DNA of 64,000 bases from Candidatus Jettenia sp. (GCA_021650895.1 CP091278.1:3315659-3379658), one strand, 5' to 3'; shown: positions 1-8,699, counted from the stretch's first letter. Notes: generated by a model not told the origin, from the sequence alone. A program made the numbers and translations.

Positions 1-23
1 TTAAGACAATTGGGAATAAACGC

Positions 24-1793
24 ATGCTAAACATTTTAAAAAACTCTGCACTGAAAAAATTTCTATCGTATATAAAACCGTATCGCTGGTTTATTGTAGC
101 CGCCACTTTTTGCGGGCTATTGAAATACAACATTCCTTTAGTACTTCCCTGGGTTTTTAAAGATGTGATTGATCGTCTGTTATTACCATCTTCATTTGAT
201 TTTGCCAGATTCCATTCTATGATGATAGGCCTGATCGTCCTCTATCTGTTCTGGGCGCTATTTACCTACTTGAGATCTTTCTTCGCCGACCGGGCTGGTC
301 AAAGGCTTATCTTTGATTTACGGCATGAGTTATATGTTCACCTGCAGCGGATGTCGCTGAGTTTTTACGAGAAACGTCAGGTAGGCTCCGTTGCATCACG
401 CCTGATCGGTGATATATCGGTTGCTCAGAGCTTTGTGGGTGCTGCCTTTACCAACACGATTATGGATGCTAGCTCCCTTATTTTTATTACCGTCTTGCTT
501 TTTCATATGAATTGGCGACTGGCACTGGTTTCCATTGCTGTTTTTCCTTTTTATGTTATTTTAAACAAATTTTTCAAATCCCGAATAAGAAAAACCAGCA
601 TGTTAGCACAGCGAAAGATGGAAGAAATATCCGGGAATCTTCACGAAAAGTTGGGTGGAATTTCAATTATACAATCTTATACCCGGGAAAAGGCTGAAGA
701 GAGACTTTTTTTCCATGACAATCGCGAGTATTTATCCTATCAGCTGGAAAATATAAATCATAATGCAACTGCATTGGCCGTAATTGGGTTTTTAACTTCT
801 GTCGCTCCAATTCTGGTTGTCTGGTATGGAGCGCTACAAGTCGTACATGGCCATCTAACGGTTGGTCAGTTAACAGCTTTTTATGCCTACCTGGGAATGT
901 TTTACGGTCCTCTCAATCGACTTACCGAACTCAATATTCTCCTGGCCAATTCCCAATCTGCAATAGAAAGAATTTTTGAAGTATTTAATACCTCACCTGA
1001 AGTTGTGGATAGTCCTATTGCTAAGGAATACGGACCTGTCAAAGGTGAGATTAAATTCTCAAATGTTCATTTTACCTATGAGGTATCAAAAACTACCCTG
1101 AAGGATATCAATCTTCATATACCGGCCGGCTGTACCGTAGCGCTTGTCGGGCCGAGTGGAGCTGGGAAATCTACTTTCGTTAAGCTTATTCCAAGATTTT
1201 ATGATGTTACATCAGGAAAAATTACCATTGATGGATGGGATATCCGGGATTTTAAGCTCAATTGCCTGAGAAGACAAATTGCCACGGTGCCTCAGGAACC
1301 TATTCTGTTTTCCGGAACGATTTATGAGAATATTGTGTTTGGCAAGCCTAATGCGACTGAAGAAGACGTACAAGCTGCGGCTATTTCTGCTAACGCTCAT
1401 GACTTTATTTGTAAATTGCCCAATGGATATCAAACAGAAATTGGAGAGGGAGGTATGAAACTTTCCGGAGGTCAAAGGCAACGCATCTCTCTGGCGCGGG
1501 CATTCTTAAAAAATGCGCCTATTCTGCTTTTGGATGAAGCGACTTCAGCGCTGGATTCTAAGGCCGAAAATCTGATACAGCAGGCATTGAAAAGACTCAT
1601 GATAGGCCGGACAACCTTAATTATTGCTCACCGGCTATCTACAATTCAATCAGCGAATATGATTATTGTCTTTGATAATGGCGAAATTGTAGAAATTGGC
1701 AATCATCAGGAACTGTTGGAGCAATCATACGGACTGTATCGGGGGCTTTACGAAGAACAATTCAATAAGAAATCTATTATGGCAATTAAATAA
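24..1793 (+). CDS. ABC transporter, fused permease/ATPase (MsbA-like exporter)
   Basis: A half-size type IV ABC exporter of 589 residues, the usual length for MsbA/LmrA-type proteins, which work as homodimers in the inner membrane and export lipids or hydrophobic compounds. The N-terminal ~320 residues carry hydrophobic segments of a transmembrane domain. The nucleotide-binding domain follows: Walker A GPSGAGKST at residues 376-384, signature LSGGQ at 480-484, Walker B ILLLDE ending at 505, and the switch histidine in IAHRLST at 536. All catalytic motifs are intact. The ATG at 24 is the first in frame; no strong ribosome-binding site is visible. The window begins just upstream, so operon partners such as lipid A or glycan genes cannot be seen. 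The substrate is unknown: lipid A core flippase is possible but not demonstrated by sequence alone. Confidence 0.93.
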   Translation: MLNILKNSALKKFLSYIKPYRWFIVAATFCGLLKYNIPLVLPWVFKDVIDRLLLPSSFDFARFHSMMIGLIVLYLFWALFTYLRSFFADRAGQRLIFDLRHELYVHLQRMSLSFYEKRQVGSVASRLIGDISVAQSFVGAAFTNTIMDASSLIFITVLLFHMNWRLALVSIAVFPFYVILNKFFKSRIRKTSMLAQRKMEEISGNLHEKLGGISIIQSYTREKAEERLFFHDNREYLSYQLENINHNATALAVIGFLTSVAPILVVWYGALQVVHGHLTVGQLTAFYAYLGMFYGPLNRLTELNILLANSQSAIERIFEVFNTSPEVVDSPIAKEYGPVKGEIKFSNVHFTYEVSKTTLKDINLHIPAGCTVALVGPSGAGKSTFVKLIPRFYDVTSGKITIDGWDIRDFKLNCLRRQIATVPQEPILFSGTIYENIVFGKPNATEEDVQAAAISANAHDFICKLPNGYQTEIGEGGMKLSGGQRQRISLARAFLKNAPILLLDEATSALDSKAENLIQQALKRLMIGRTTLIIAHRLSTIQSANMIIVFDNGEIVEIGNHQELLEQSYGLYRGLYEEQFNKKSIMAIK

Positions 1794-2045
1794 TGGCCTG
1801 CCTCTTATTATCATTTGCCTGATTTAATGCATAGGAATTTCAAACTAACTCTGTAGTGGCAAGGCACGCCTTGCCACTACTGTTATAAAAGTCGCCGAAG
1901 GCCTCGTTTCATGTATAGGAATTTCAATTCTGTAGGGCAACCCTTTTCGGATTGCTATGCCCGTGCACATATTCAGGCGGGGGAGGCAAGGCTAAAGCCT
2001 TGCCCTACATCTTGCATAAAAGATAAAAGTCGCCGAAGGCCTATT
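1794..2045. repeat. Intergenic hairpin repeats
   Basis: This gap holds two units of the window's commonest palindromic family. At 1853-1880 is a perfect 13-bp inverted repeat (GTAGTGGCAAGGC and its complement). At 1932-2008 is a longer unit starting GTAGGGCAACCC and ending GCCTTGCCCTAC. Each is followed by the short tag AAAAGTCGCCGAAGGCC. The same modules recur at 13566-13640, 23930-24080, 27291-27366, 35393-35441, 35822-35896 and 56226-56278. The hairpins could end transcription of the converging flanking genes. Confidence 0.8.
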
Positions 2046-2891
2046 TTATGCAATCATGCTTCTCAATAGTTTCAGATTCGTTTTAAACCACTCTTCTCCT
2101 CCCGGAGTTTCAAGTATCATGGGTATATTTTTAAATCGTATATCGTTTACAAGAAGACGAAAAGGGTCCTTTCCGATACATCCATACCCTAAATTTTCAT
2201 GCCGGTCGATGCGTGTTCCTAAACCCTTCTTAGAATCGTTGATATGGAAGATTGCTATTTTATCGAGTCCTATACTATCATGAAACTTCCGGAAAGTTTC
2301 TGCGTAGGCTTTTTCTGTTCTCATATCGTATCCTGCTGCGAATGCATGGCAGGTATCAAAACAGATGCCAACCCTATCTTTATCCTGTGCAAGCTCGATT
2401 ATCTTTGCCAGATGTTCAAATGTATAGCCAAGAGTAGATCCCTGGCCTGCTGTATTTTCTATAAGGAATTTCAGTTTGAAACCTTTTGTTTGATCAATCA
2501 TGATATTAATACTTTCAGCTATAAGGTTAAGGCAGGTATCTTCCGAAATCTTGTTCATATGTGATCCGGGATGCAACACAAGTCCCGATGCATGTAAATA
2601 TTCAGCCCGAATAATTTCCTCCAGAAAGGCATTGCGTGATTTTTTTAGTTTTTCTCTTTCAGGACTACCGAGATTTATGAGATATGAGGTGTGTATTATT
2701 ACAGATTTGACTGTTGATTTTCCAAGATTCTCCTTATATTGAGTAACCTCTTTTTCTGATAATGATTTCGCTTCCCATCGTAACTGCTGTTTACTAAAAA
2801 TCTGTATGGTATCGCATTGTAATTTATCTCCACGCAATGGAGCGTTTTCAATACCACCGGAAATTGAAACGTGTGCGCCAAGCAAGGCCAT
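2046..2891 (-). CDS. nfo: Endonuclease IV (AP endonuclease)
   Basis: Class II AP endonuclease of base-excision repair; it cleaves 5' to abasic sites using a trinuclear zinc centre. The 281-residue length matches the family. Metal-site motifs are visible in order: LVLHPGSHM (His), FLIENTAGQG (Glu), GICFDTCHAFAAGYD (Asp/His), FHINDSKKGLGTRIDRHENLG (Asp and two His) and MILETPGG (Glu). The protein starts MALLGAHVSISGG, typical of Nfo. It is monocistronic and faces away from the ferritin-like gene. All active-site residues are in place, so it should be functional. Confidence 0.95.
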   Translation of the reverse strand: MALLGAHVSISGGIENAPLRGDKLQCDTIQIFSKQQLRWEAKSLSEKEVTQYKENLGKSTVKSVIIHTSYLINLGSPEREKLKKSRNAFLEEIIRAEYLHASGLVLHPGSHMNKISEDTCLNLIAESINIMIDQTKGFKLKFLIENTAGQGSTLGYTFEHLAKIIELAQDKDRVGICFDTCHAFAAGYDMRTEKAYAETFRKFHDSIGLDKIAIFHINDSKKGLGTRIDRHENLGYGCIGKDPFRLLVNDIRFKNIPMILETPGGEEWFKTNLKLLRSMIA

Positions 2892-3058
2892 GTAATTTTT
2901 CCTTATTTATAGATAGAATGGACAAAATAACGGATTCAGATGAATTTAGAGCGTTATATTAATAAAGAAAAAGATATAGAAACACAAGGAATTAACGTGT
3001 TACTATATACAAAGAATACTATTACGAAAGATAGAAACAGAAAAGTGGGAGATTGGAA

Positions 3059-3544
3059 ATGGATATATATGAATATGCAATGCAGATGGAGAAGGATGGT
3101 GAGAATTACTATCGTGAACTAGCTGGAAAGATTGATAATAAAGGGCTTACCTATATATTTACCAGGCTTGCAGACGCAGAGGTAATTCATTATCAGATCT
3201 TTTTGAAGATGAAGAAAAATGAAAAAGTATTTGTGGCTGATACACCAATATTAACAAATGTAAAAAATATCTTCATAAAGATGAAGGAGGAAAAAGGGAT
3301 TACAGGCATTCACACCTCGCAGATAGAACTGTATAAAAAGGCTCAGGAGATTGAGAAGAAGAGCCAGGAGTTTTATAGAGAAAAAGCCCATGAGGTAAAG
3401 GACCCATCACAAAAAGAGGCATTCTTGAAGATTGCAGAGGAAGAGAAGAAGCATTTTTTCATATTGGAGAATATCATTGTTTTTGTCTCACGTGCTGAGA
3501 ATTGGCTTGAAAATGCTGAATGGTACCGTTTTGATGAATATTAA
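3059..3544 (+). CDS. Ferritin-like / rubrerythrin-type diiron protein
   Basis: A predicted four-helix-bundle protein of 161 residues with two half-repeats typical of the rubrerythrin/ferritin-like superfamily. The first helix pair has Glu in MEKDGENYY and the Glu..His of DAEVIHYQ; the second has the Glu of EIEKKSQEFYRE and EEEKKHF. These are the positions that usually bind a diiron centre. There is no C-terminal rubredoxin Cys4 domain, so electron transfer would need a partner. A likely role is peroxide or oxygen detoxification in an anaerobe, which is inference. A TTG at 3053 is in frame, but GGGAG at 3047-3051 is spaced correctly only for the ATG at 3059, which I chose. Monocistronic. Confidence 0.82.
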   Translation: MDIYEYAMQMEKDGENYYRELAGKIDNKGLTYIFTRLADAEVIHYQIFLKMKKNEKVFVADTPILTNVKNIFIKMKEEKGITGIHTSQIELYKKAQEIEKKSQEFYREKAHEVKDPSQKEAFLKIAEEEKKHFFILENIIVFVSRAENWLENAEWYRFDEY

Positions 3545-3558
3545 CCTGCCTTGAGTAA

Positions 3559-3627
3559 GAGCCTATCAGAAAACCTATGAGAGTTATTGAAAAATATAAC
3601 TGGAAGAGAGGTTTTTCGGATAGGCTC
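3559..3627. terminator. Bidirectional hairpin between convergent genes
   Basis: GAGCCTATC at 3559-3567 pairs with GATAGGCTC at the end of 3609-3627, and the pairing continues through AGAAAACCT against AGGTTTTTC with one mismatch and one bulge. It sits between two convergent genes (stops at 3544 and 3638), the expected place for a shared terminator. The loop is AT-rich. There is no long T tract, so this is a structural inference. Confidence 0.5.
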
Positions 3628-3637
3628 CGCATCGATT

Positions 3638-4210
3638 TTATTTTTCAACAGTCGCCTGTTCAATGATGACTTGGAAAAGCGGAACATCATCGTAACCTTT
3701 TTTTGATGTAGTGCTCTGATTCTCAATGGTATCTACCACGTTCATACCTCCTACCACCTTACCAAATACACAGTAACCCCATCCGGCAGAGCTTTTTCCT
3801 TTATGATCAAGGAAGCTGTTATCCACGGTATTGATAAAGAATTGTGAACTAGCGGAGTGAGGATCCGCTGTACGTGCCATGGCTATTGTACCACGGTTGT
3901 TTTTGAGTCCATTATCCGCCTCATTAGTAATTGAGGCGCGGGTAGGTTTTTCACGCATATCAGCAGTTAAACCCCCACCCTGAATCATGAATCCCTTGAT
4001 TACCCGATGGAAGATAGTGCCATTATAAAATCCGTCACGTACATAACGGAGAAAATTTTCCACCGTTTTTGGAGCCGATTGAGGGTCAAGTTCCAGGGTA
4101 ATAAGCCCATGATTGGTTTTTAACTGGACACGGGGTTTAGACGGGTTTGCATAAACAGATTGGGCAAGACAAAATAGGGCAATAAAAAATATAACTACAA
4201 TCTTTTTCAA
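3638..4210 (-). CDS. Secreted peptidyl-prolyl cis-trans isomerase (cyclophilin type)
   Basis: A cyclophilin-type prolyl isomerase of 190 residues with an N-terminal signal peptide (MKKIVVIFFIALFCLAQSVYA, cleavage around residue 21), so it acts as an envelope folding catalyst. Core motifs are present: the catalytic Arg region FHRVIKGFMIQGG, the SASSQFFI strand and the FGKVVGG turn. An insertion, HKGKSSAGWGYCVFGKV, is typical of PpiA-like proteins. The start is preceded by AGGAGGACCC, a good ribosome-binding site. A second, cytosolic cyclophilin lies at 56347-56841. It is transcribed toward the ferritin-like gene and separated from it by a hairpin. Confidence 0.93.
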   Translation of the reverse strand: MKKIVVIFFIALFCLAQSVYANPSKPRVQLKTNHGLITLELDPQSAPKTVENFLRYVRDGFYNGTIFHRVIKGFMIQGGGLTADMREKPTRASITNEADNGLKNNRGTIAMARTADPHSASSQFFINTVDNSFLDHKGKSSAGWGYCVFGKVVGGMNVVDTIENQSTTSKKGYDDVPLFQVIIEQATVEK

Positions 4211-4657
4211 TGGGTCCTCCTTTCATGAGGGAATAATTACCATCTTTTGTTTTTATAAATTTTAACAGTTTTCTGGCTAATAAATTTGTACGATTCTTTT
4301 TCGGAGAACCATATGCCTGATATGCTATGAGCACGTGAGTATCTTTATACCATCACGATGTTGCGATACACCACACTTTAACTATTTTTAAGATGATAAT
4401 CTACATTTTTTTCATAATACGTTATTATTCATTATTTGTTAACAGACACGTAAGTCCTGAATCCATGAAAAGCTGATAAAAGGATTTGTATCGTAAATTA
4501 AAATTGGTAGAATGGTTGGCATTAAAATAATTTATCATGTAAATACGTTATTGCTTAAGGTTTTTTTGGATTTTTGTACAATCAAACTTTACTTGATTAA
4601 AATACATCTGTTTAAACTTGTCCTCGCGAAAGTGGGGAAGGAGTAATACGTAAAACA
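4211..4657. other. AT-rich intergenic region
   Basis: A 447-base AT-rich gap between the secreted cyclophilin (leftward) and the decayed methyltransferase locus (rightward). No ORF or clear repeat is visible. It must hold two divergent promoters, but none matches consensus well. GGAAGGAG at about 4636-4643 is a ribosome-binding site for the remnant start codon at 4658. Confidence 0.5.
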
Positions 4658-5754
4658 ATGGCAAAACAAGTATCTAAGAAAACAAAAGATATTATCGTTG
4701 AAACTTACGCTCATAAGGGGAAAAAGCGGAGAAATAATCCACTGAAACAGAATTTAATCAAATAATTCACTACGATACGTCCACTACTTCGATGATTTCC
4801 CATTCTCATCTTTGAGTAATATTTGGGATGATATTCAAGATGCAACTGATGTTATTTATGTTGTTCAGACATCTGTGAGAGCGATTGCTCGTTGCCTTCT
4901 CATGACCACTGACCCGGGAGACCTTATTTTTGATCCAACTTGTGGTTCAGGTACTACTGCATACGTTGCAGAACAATGGGGACGTCGCTGGATTACCTGT
5001 GATACCTCACGGGTCGCAATTACCCTGGCAAAACAAAGGCTCATGACTGATAAATTTGACTATTACGAGTTGGCACACCCAGACGAAGGCATAAGAAGCG
5101 GATTTAAGTATAAAACCGTTCCTCACATCACCCTTAAATCAATTGCTAATAATGAACCGCCACAACAAGAAACACTCTATGACCGGCCTTACATAGAAAA
5201 GGGCAAGGTCCGTGTAACGGCACCATTTACTGTTGAGGCCGTACCGAGTCTGCGGGTTAAACCTTTTGACGGAAGTGTGCCGAAGGTTGACACAACCAAC
5301 GAACAGCTTGCCAGAACCGGAGAGACCGGCAAACAAGCCGAATGGCGGGATGAGCTAAAAGCAACGGGCATTCGCGCCGTTGGCAATAAAGTTATCTCCT
5401 TTTCACGGATCGAACCGATGATTGCCACAAAGTTTTTACATGCCGAAGGGGAAATCTTGGAGGAAGATGGGACGAATAAAAAAGCATATATCAGCTTCGG
5501 CCCTGATTACGGATCTCTTGAGCAAAGACAGGTGGAATTGGCAATCAACGAAGCAAGAAGCTTAAAGAGTAAACCCGATTTCGTGATATTTGCCGCCTTC
5601 CACTTTGACCCGGAGGCAGCTAAAGACATCGATCTGATTAACTGGCAAGGGGTAAAGGTGCTCAAGGCGCAGATGAGCGTTGATTTGCTGACAAAGGATT
5701 TACGTAAAAAACGGTCTTCAAACCAGAGCTATTGGCTCATCGGGCAGCCTGATA

Positions 5755-5785
5755 TAGCAGTGATTAGTGATAAGTGGTTAGTGGA
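5755..5785 (+). repeat. Left inverted repeat of the intervening element
   Basis: Begins TAGCAGTGATTAGTG and pairs with the reverse complement of 6159-6189 (TAGTAGTTGTGAGTG...) at about 22 of 31 positions. Transcribed, it would form a long imperfect stem suitable for RNase III, as in rRNA intervening sequences. The RNase III part is inference. Confidence 0.6.
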
Positions 5786-5811
5786 TAGAGGGGGGAGGAG
5801 GATTATCCTTT

Positions 5812-6198
5812 ATGAATTGTGTAAAAAGTTATCGGGACTTAATAGTTTGGCAGAAATCAATGGACTTGGCAGAGAAGATATACTCGCATACGCGGCTATT
5901 TCCGAAAGACCAGACCTATGGGATAGTATCGCAAATGCAACGGTCAGCAATATCGGTGCCGGCAAACATAGCCGAGGGGCGGGCAAGGAACAGCAGGAAA
6001 GAATTTACGCAGTTTCTGGGGATAGCAAAGGGTTCATTGGCAGAGTTGGAGACTTTCGCGATCTTATCCGGAAGATTGGGTTACTTGAACAAGCAGACAT
6101 CCGCCGGGTTGTTAATGAACTGCGAAGAAATAAACAAATTATTGAACGGGCTTCTCAAATCACTTGCTACTCGCCACTCACAACTACTATACTGTTAA
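5812..6198 (+). CDS. Four-helix-bundle protein, 23S IVP / S23 family
   Basis: A 128-residue protein with the family hallmarks: YRDLIVWQKSMDLAEKIY at the N-terminus, SQMQRSAISVPANIAEG in the centre, and EFTQFLGIAKGSLAELET in the third helix (TIGR02436-type four-helix bundle, also called S23 or intervening-sequence protein). Family members assemble as pentameric helical barrels and are encoded in rRNA intervening sequences; the related Avd protein serves diversity-generating retroelements. The function here is unknown. GGAGGAGG about 12 bases upstream supports the ATG. It lies in a different frame from the interrupted methyltransferase, whose frame also stays open across the insert to 6203. The last residues (ATRHSQLLYC) are encoded by the right inverted repeat, typical for the family. 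Confidence 0.85.
   Translation: MNCVKSYRDLIVWQKSMDLAEKIYSHTRLFPKDQTYGIVSQMQRSAISVPANIAEGRARNSRKEFTQFLGIAKGSLAELETFAILSGRLGYLNKQTSAGLLMNCEEINKLLNGLLKSLATRHSQLLYC
6159..6189 (+). repeat. Right inverted repeat of the intervening element
   Basis: Ends in CACAACTACTA, complementary to the left repeat at 5755-5785. It encodes the tail of the four-helix-bundle protein and abuts the resumed methyltransferase reading frame (TAT ACT GTT AAG). Confidence 0.6.
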
Positions 6199-6532
6199 GG
6201 TAAATGGTTTTGATTATTACGACCCCATAAGCGGTGAAATTATTTCCAAAGGCACGAGACATATCGCCATGTGGTTTCTGGATACGGATTATGACGAAAG
6301 AAGTATTTACCCTGAACAGGTATTTTTCCCTGAGGGGGACTCAAAGCATGATTGGACGAGACTGGCTAAGGCATTAAACGGTGAGGTGAACGAGGAATTG
6401 ATTGATCATTTTCGCGGCGTTGAATCTTTACCGTTTTCTGCAGGAGAGCACAAAAAAATTGCCGTCAAGATCATTGATACGCGCGGGATCGAATCGTTCG
6501 TAATCAAAAAATTGGAGTGATCACTTACGAAG

Positions 6533-7972
6533 ATGGAATATCAAAGCGATTTGTTAAAAAACATTCTCGATATTCCTACCGAGACGCAAACGGTCAAGTT
6601 TAAGCGTCTTTTGGGAGATAAAGTTGTAACAAAAGTTATCGAAACTATCGTTGCGATGTCAAATACTGACGGAGGCTTAATAATTTTAGGCGTGGATGAT
6701 CCTGAAAAAACAAAGGCAAAGGGTTCCGATAGAATATATGGAATTGATGAAAACGTTGAAGTGTTCGATGCCATCAGCAAAGAAGTGCAGAGGATCGTAC
6801 CGCCAATATCGGGAATATGGCCGCCTGGCTTTATTGACGTTGACGAAAAGAAAAAGCGGATAAGCTTAGTGTCCGTCCCTAAAGCAATAGATAGTTTTCA
6901 TTCGATAAATAATCATGTCTTTGTCCGTGGCGAAAAAGGCAATCGGCAGCTTACCGCACACGAAGTAATAAAATTTGCTTATGCCAAAGGTTTCGAAAAG
7001 GCAGACAAAAGCCTTGTAAACGTTGATTTCGACTTGTTGAAGACGCTCTACTTTGAAGGGTGGAAAGAGGCACGACGGATTAACGATAGTCCCATTGAAA
7101 CTATCTTAGAAAAGACTGGTTTAGCACGCAAAAATGACGAAGGAAAACTTCTGCCGACGTTGGCTGCCGTTTTATTGTTTGCAGAATACCCGAATGATTT
7201 GACCGAAACTAAATGTGCCGTTCGAGTACTTCAATATACCGGCACTATTGAAAACATTGCCGAAACGCCAAATCTTATTGGTATACCAAAAACGATACAA
7301 GGACAGCTTATTAAGCAGATCAACGAAGCTCATGAATACGTGCTAACGCTCTTAAGAGCAGGAATTCGAATCCCCTCTGGGTTTAAAACGATCTATCAAA
7401 TTCCAGAAAGGGCCGTGATGGAAGCCATTACGAATGCAATTATCCATAGAGATTACCACATGAAAAGGGATATTGAAGTTAAAATCTACGAAGATCGAGT
7501 TGAGGTAGAGAGTCTAGGATTATTTCCTTATAACATCACTCGCACAAACATTGGCCAGGTGCGGGCTGAAGGATACAGAAACGATTTGCTTGTTAAGCAT
7601 TTAAGAGAATTTCCATCACCACCGAATCTTGACCAGAACGAGGGCGTACGGGCAATGCGCAATGAGATGTCAGCTTGTAACTTGTATCCGCCAATATTTT
7701 TAACGTACCCTGTTTATCAAGATTCCGTAAAGGTAGTTTTACTTAATGCGCACCGTCCTTCCGAATGGGAGAAAATATCCACGTATCTGAAAGAAAATAA
7801 ATACATTACTAATGAAAATGCTAGAAAAATTACTGGAATTGTGCAGAGAGACAAAATGACCCATATACTAAAAAACTGGGTTAAACAAGGCTTACTTATC
7901 CAAATGGTTCCGTCTTCAGGTTACGTTCGTGGAACGAAGTATAAACTTCCTGAAATTCCAGAGGTAAGATAG
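6533..7972 (+). CDS. AlbA_2 (Schlafen-type) DNA-binding / ATP-binding regulator
   Basis: A 479-residue protein of the widespread RecG-like putative transcriptional regulator family. The N-terminal AlbA_2/Schlafen domain (residues ~15-150) shows TVKFKR, ETIVAMSNTDGGLIILGVDD and HSINNHVFVRGEKGNRQLTAHEV. A GHKL-like ATP-binding region (residues ~280-370) has the N-box-like AITNAIIHRDYH and the strand IEVKIYEDRVEVESLG. The C-terminus looks like a winged helix (NARKITGIVQRDKMTHILKNW). Such genes often stand inside restriction-modification and other defence loci, as here between the broken methyltransferase and helicase. The ORF is intact, making it the only undamaged member of the locus. A possible RNA-nuclease role, known for some Schlafen proteins, cannot be assigned from sequence. 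Confidence 0.82.
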   Translation: MEYQSDLLKNILDIPTETQTVKFKRLLGDKVVTKVIETIVAMSNTDGGLIILGVDDPEKTKAKGSDRIYGIDENVEVFDAISKEVQRIVPPISGIWPPGFIDVDEKKKRISLVSVPKAIDSFHSINNHVFVRGEKGNRQLTAHEVIKFAYAKGFEKADKSLVNVDFDLLKTLYFEGWKEARRINDSPIETILEKTGLARKNDEGKLLPTLAAVLLFAEYPNDLTETKCAVRVLQYTGTIENIAETPNLIGIPKTIQGQLIKQINEAHEYVLTLLRAGIRIPSGFKTIYQIPERAVMEAITNAIIHRDYHMKRDIEVKIYEDRVEVESLGLFPYNITRTNIGQVRAEGYRNDLLVKHLREFPSPPNLDQNEGVRAMRNEMSACNLYPPIFLTYPVYQDSVKVVLLNAHRPSEWEKISTYLKENKYITNENARKITGIVQRDKMTHILKNWVKQGLLIQMVPSSGYVRGTKYKLPEIPEVR

Positions 7973-8403
7973 TTTTTACAAGATAATGGTAAATACTTGT
8001 AAAACAAAACGAGTTATCAAGTAAAGAGTTACAAAAACTTTACAAGAATTCTACGGCAAAACCGTATGGAAATGGTAGTTTATTAGAAGGGCTCTTCTAA
8101 TAAAACGATACATGACATTTGATTTTTTATAAATTACATAATTTCAACGCCTTATACGATACGTGCAAAAAATTTTATTAGAAAAGGGTATTCATAATCC
8201 TGAGTTGCACGGGAATTGTTGTCTAAATGGTTCCACATTCAGGCCACGTTCGTGGAACGAAATGTAGATTTCCCGAAATTCCAGAGTTTAAGGTAGTATA
8301 ACGGTTGGTTTACACGAAGTTAACGATTTCGTGTAAAAAATAACTTACTAAATTTCAATATGTTACGATAATTTTACACGAAATAATGGGATAAAAATGC
8401 GCA
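7973..8403 (+). pseudogene. Degraded region with second copy of the AlbA_2 3' end
   Basis: No intact gene. Bases 8222-8298 repeat, with about 80% identity by eye, the last ~70 bases of the AlbA_2 gene (7900-7972): the stretch encoding MVPSSGYVRGTKYKLPEIPE is mirrored by TGGTTCCACATTCAGG...CCCGAAATTCCAGAG. Both copies are followed by short related segments with TTTTACAAG/TTTTACACG. This suggests that a tandem paralogue was deleted, leaving only its 3' end. Confidence 0.6.
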
Positions 8404-8699
8404 ATGAGCCAAAAAGGAATAGAACAGTTAATTATCAATAATCCCTAACGAAGAACCAAAAGAACACTGGCTTTATATACGTGAAAAACAGGAATTTGAA
8501 CGAAGGCATGGCCGAAGGAAGTCTGGTTATTGGCGGGCAACGGAAAAGGCACATTTAGGCCACGATGCCCCGGGTGAATTTATCGAAATAAAATTGGTGA
8601 ATGAGATCAGGCCAAGGGTGAAGGAATGTCGGCAATCTTGGAACGTGGGAGTTTAAAGTATTAGATGATCCGAAGGATTTATTTGAGATTGTAAAATAA
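8404..8699 (+). pseudogene. Remnant of restriction-type DEAD/DEAH helicase
   Basis: Two termini of a large helicase gene fused together. It starts at ATG 8404 (MSQKGIEQLIINNP), shifts frame, and continues EEPKEHWLYIREKQEFERRH, SGYWRATEKAHLGHD, then EFIEIKLVNEIRPRVKE to about 8630. This is the N-terminus I recognise from the restriction-type helicases that accompany such methyltransferases. At 8647-8699 a second frame gives WEFKVLDDPKDLFEIVK and a stop, the characteristic C-terminus. All helicase motifs are missing. With the hollowed methyltransferase upstream, the restriction-modification function is dead. Confidence 0.7.

Larger units (their letters stand above)
5755..6189 (+). mobile_element. 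IVS-like intervening element carrying a four-helix-bundle gene
   Basis: A ~435-bp insert inside the methyltransferase gene. It begins and ends with imperfect inverted repeats (5755-5785 and 6159-6189, about 22 of 31 positions complementary) and encodes one 128-residue four-helix-bundle protein. Host coding sequence can be recognised right up to both ends (LIGQPDIAV before, YTVKVNGFDYY after). The layout, a terminal stem enclosing a gene of the S23/IVP family, is that of the intervening sequences known from bacterial 23S rRNA genes, but here the host is a protein-coding gene. No integrase or transposase is present. Confidence 0.7.
4658..6520 (+). pseudogene. DNA methyltransferase, internally deleted and interrupted
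   Basis: Broken site-specific (adenine) DNA methyltransferase of the type III-like family. The 5' end survives at 4658-4765 (MAKQVSKKTKD, then YAHKGKKRRNNP, the family N-terminus) and stops at TAA. Reading resumes in another frame at about 4761 with RYVHYFDDFPFSSLSNIWDD, then continues through the SAM-binding FDPTCGSGTTAYVAEQWG segment and the long C-terminal domain to LIGQPDIAV near 5762. The catalytic (D/N)PP(Y/F) region is missing, so it cannot methylate. After 5762 the gene is interrupted by the four-helix-bundle element (5755-6189) and continues in a third frame with YTVKVNGFDYYDP to the stop at 6520. Removing the element would rejoin the C-terminal part but not restore the lost centre. 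Next genes: the AlbA_2 protein and helicase remnants. Confidence 0.8.

Noticed and set aside
2940-3122. Small plus-strand gene before the ferritin-like gene
   Set aside because: Overlaps the ferritin-like start in another frame and has no family resemblance.
5812-6198. Accessory protein (Avd) of a diversity-generating retroelement
   Set aside because: Same fold family, but no reverse transcriptase, template repeat or variable repeat is nearby; the inverted repeats fit an intervening sequence.
4658-8699. Functional BREX, DISARM or type III restriction system
   Set aside because: Only the AlbA_2 gene is intact; methyltransferase and helicase have lost their catalytic cores.
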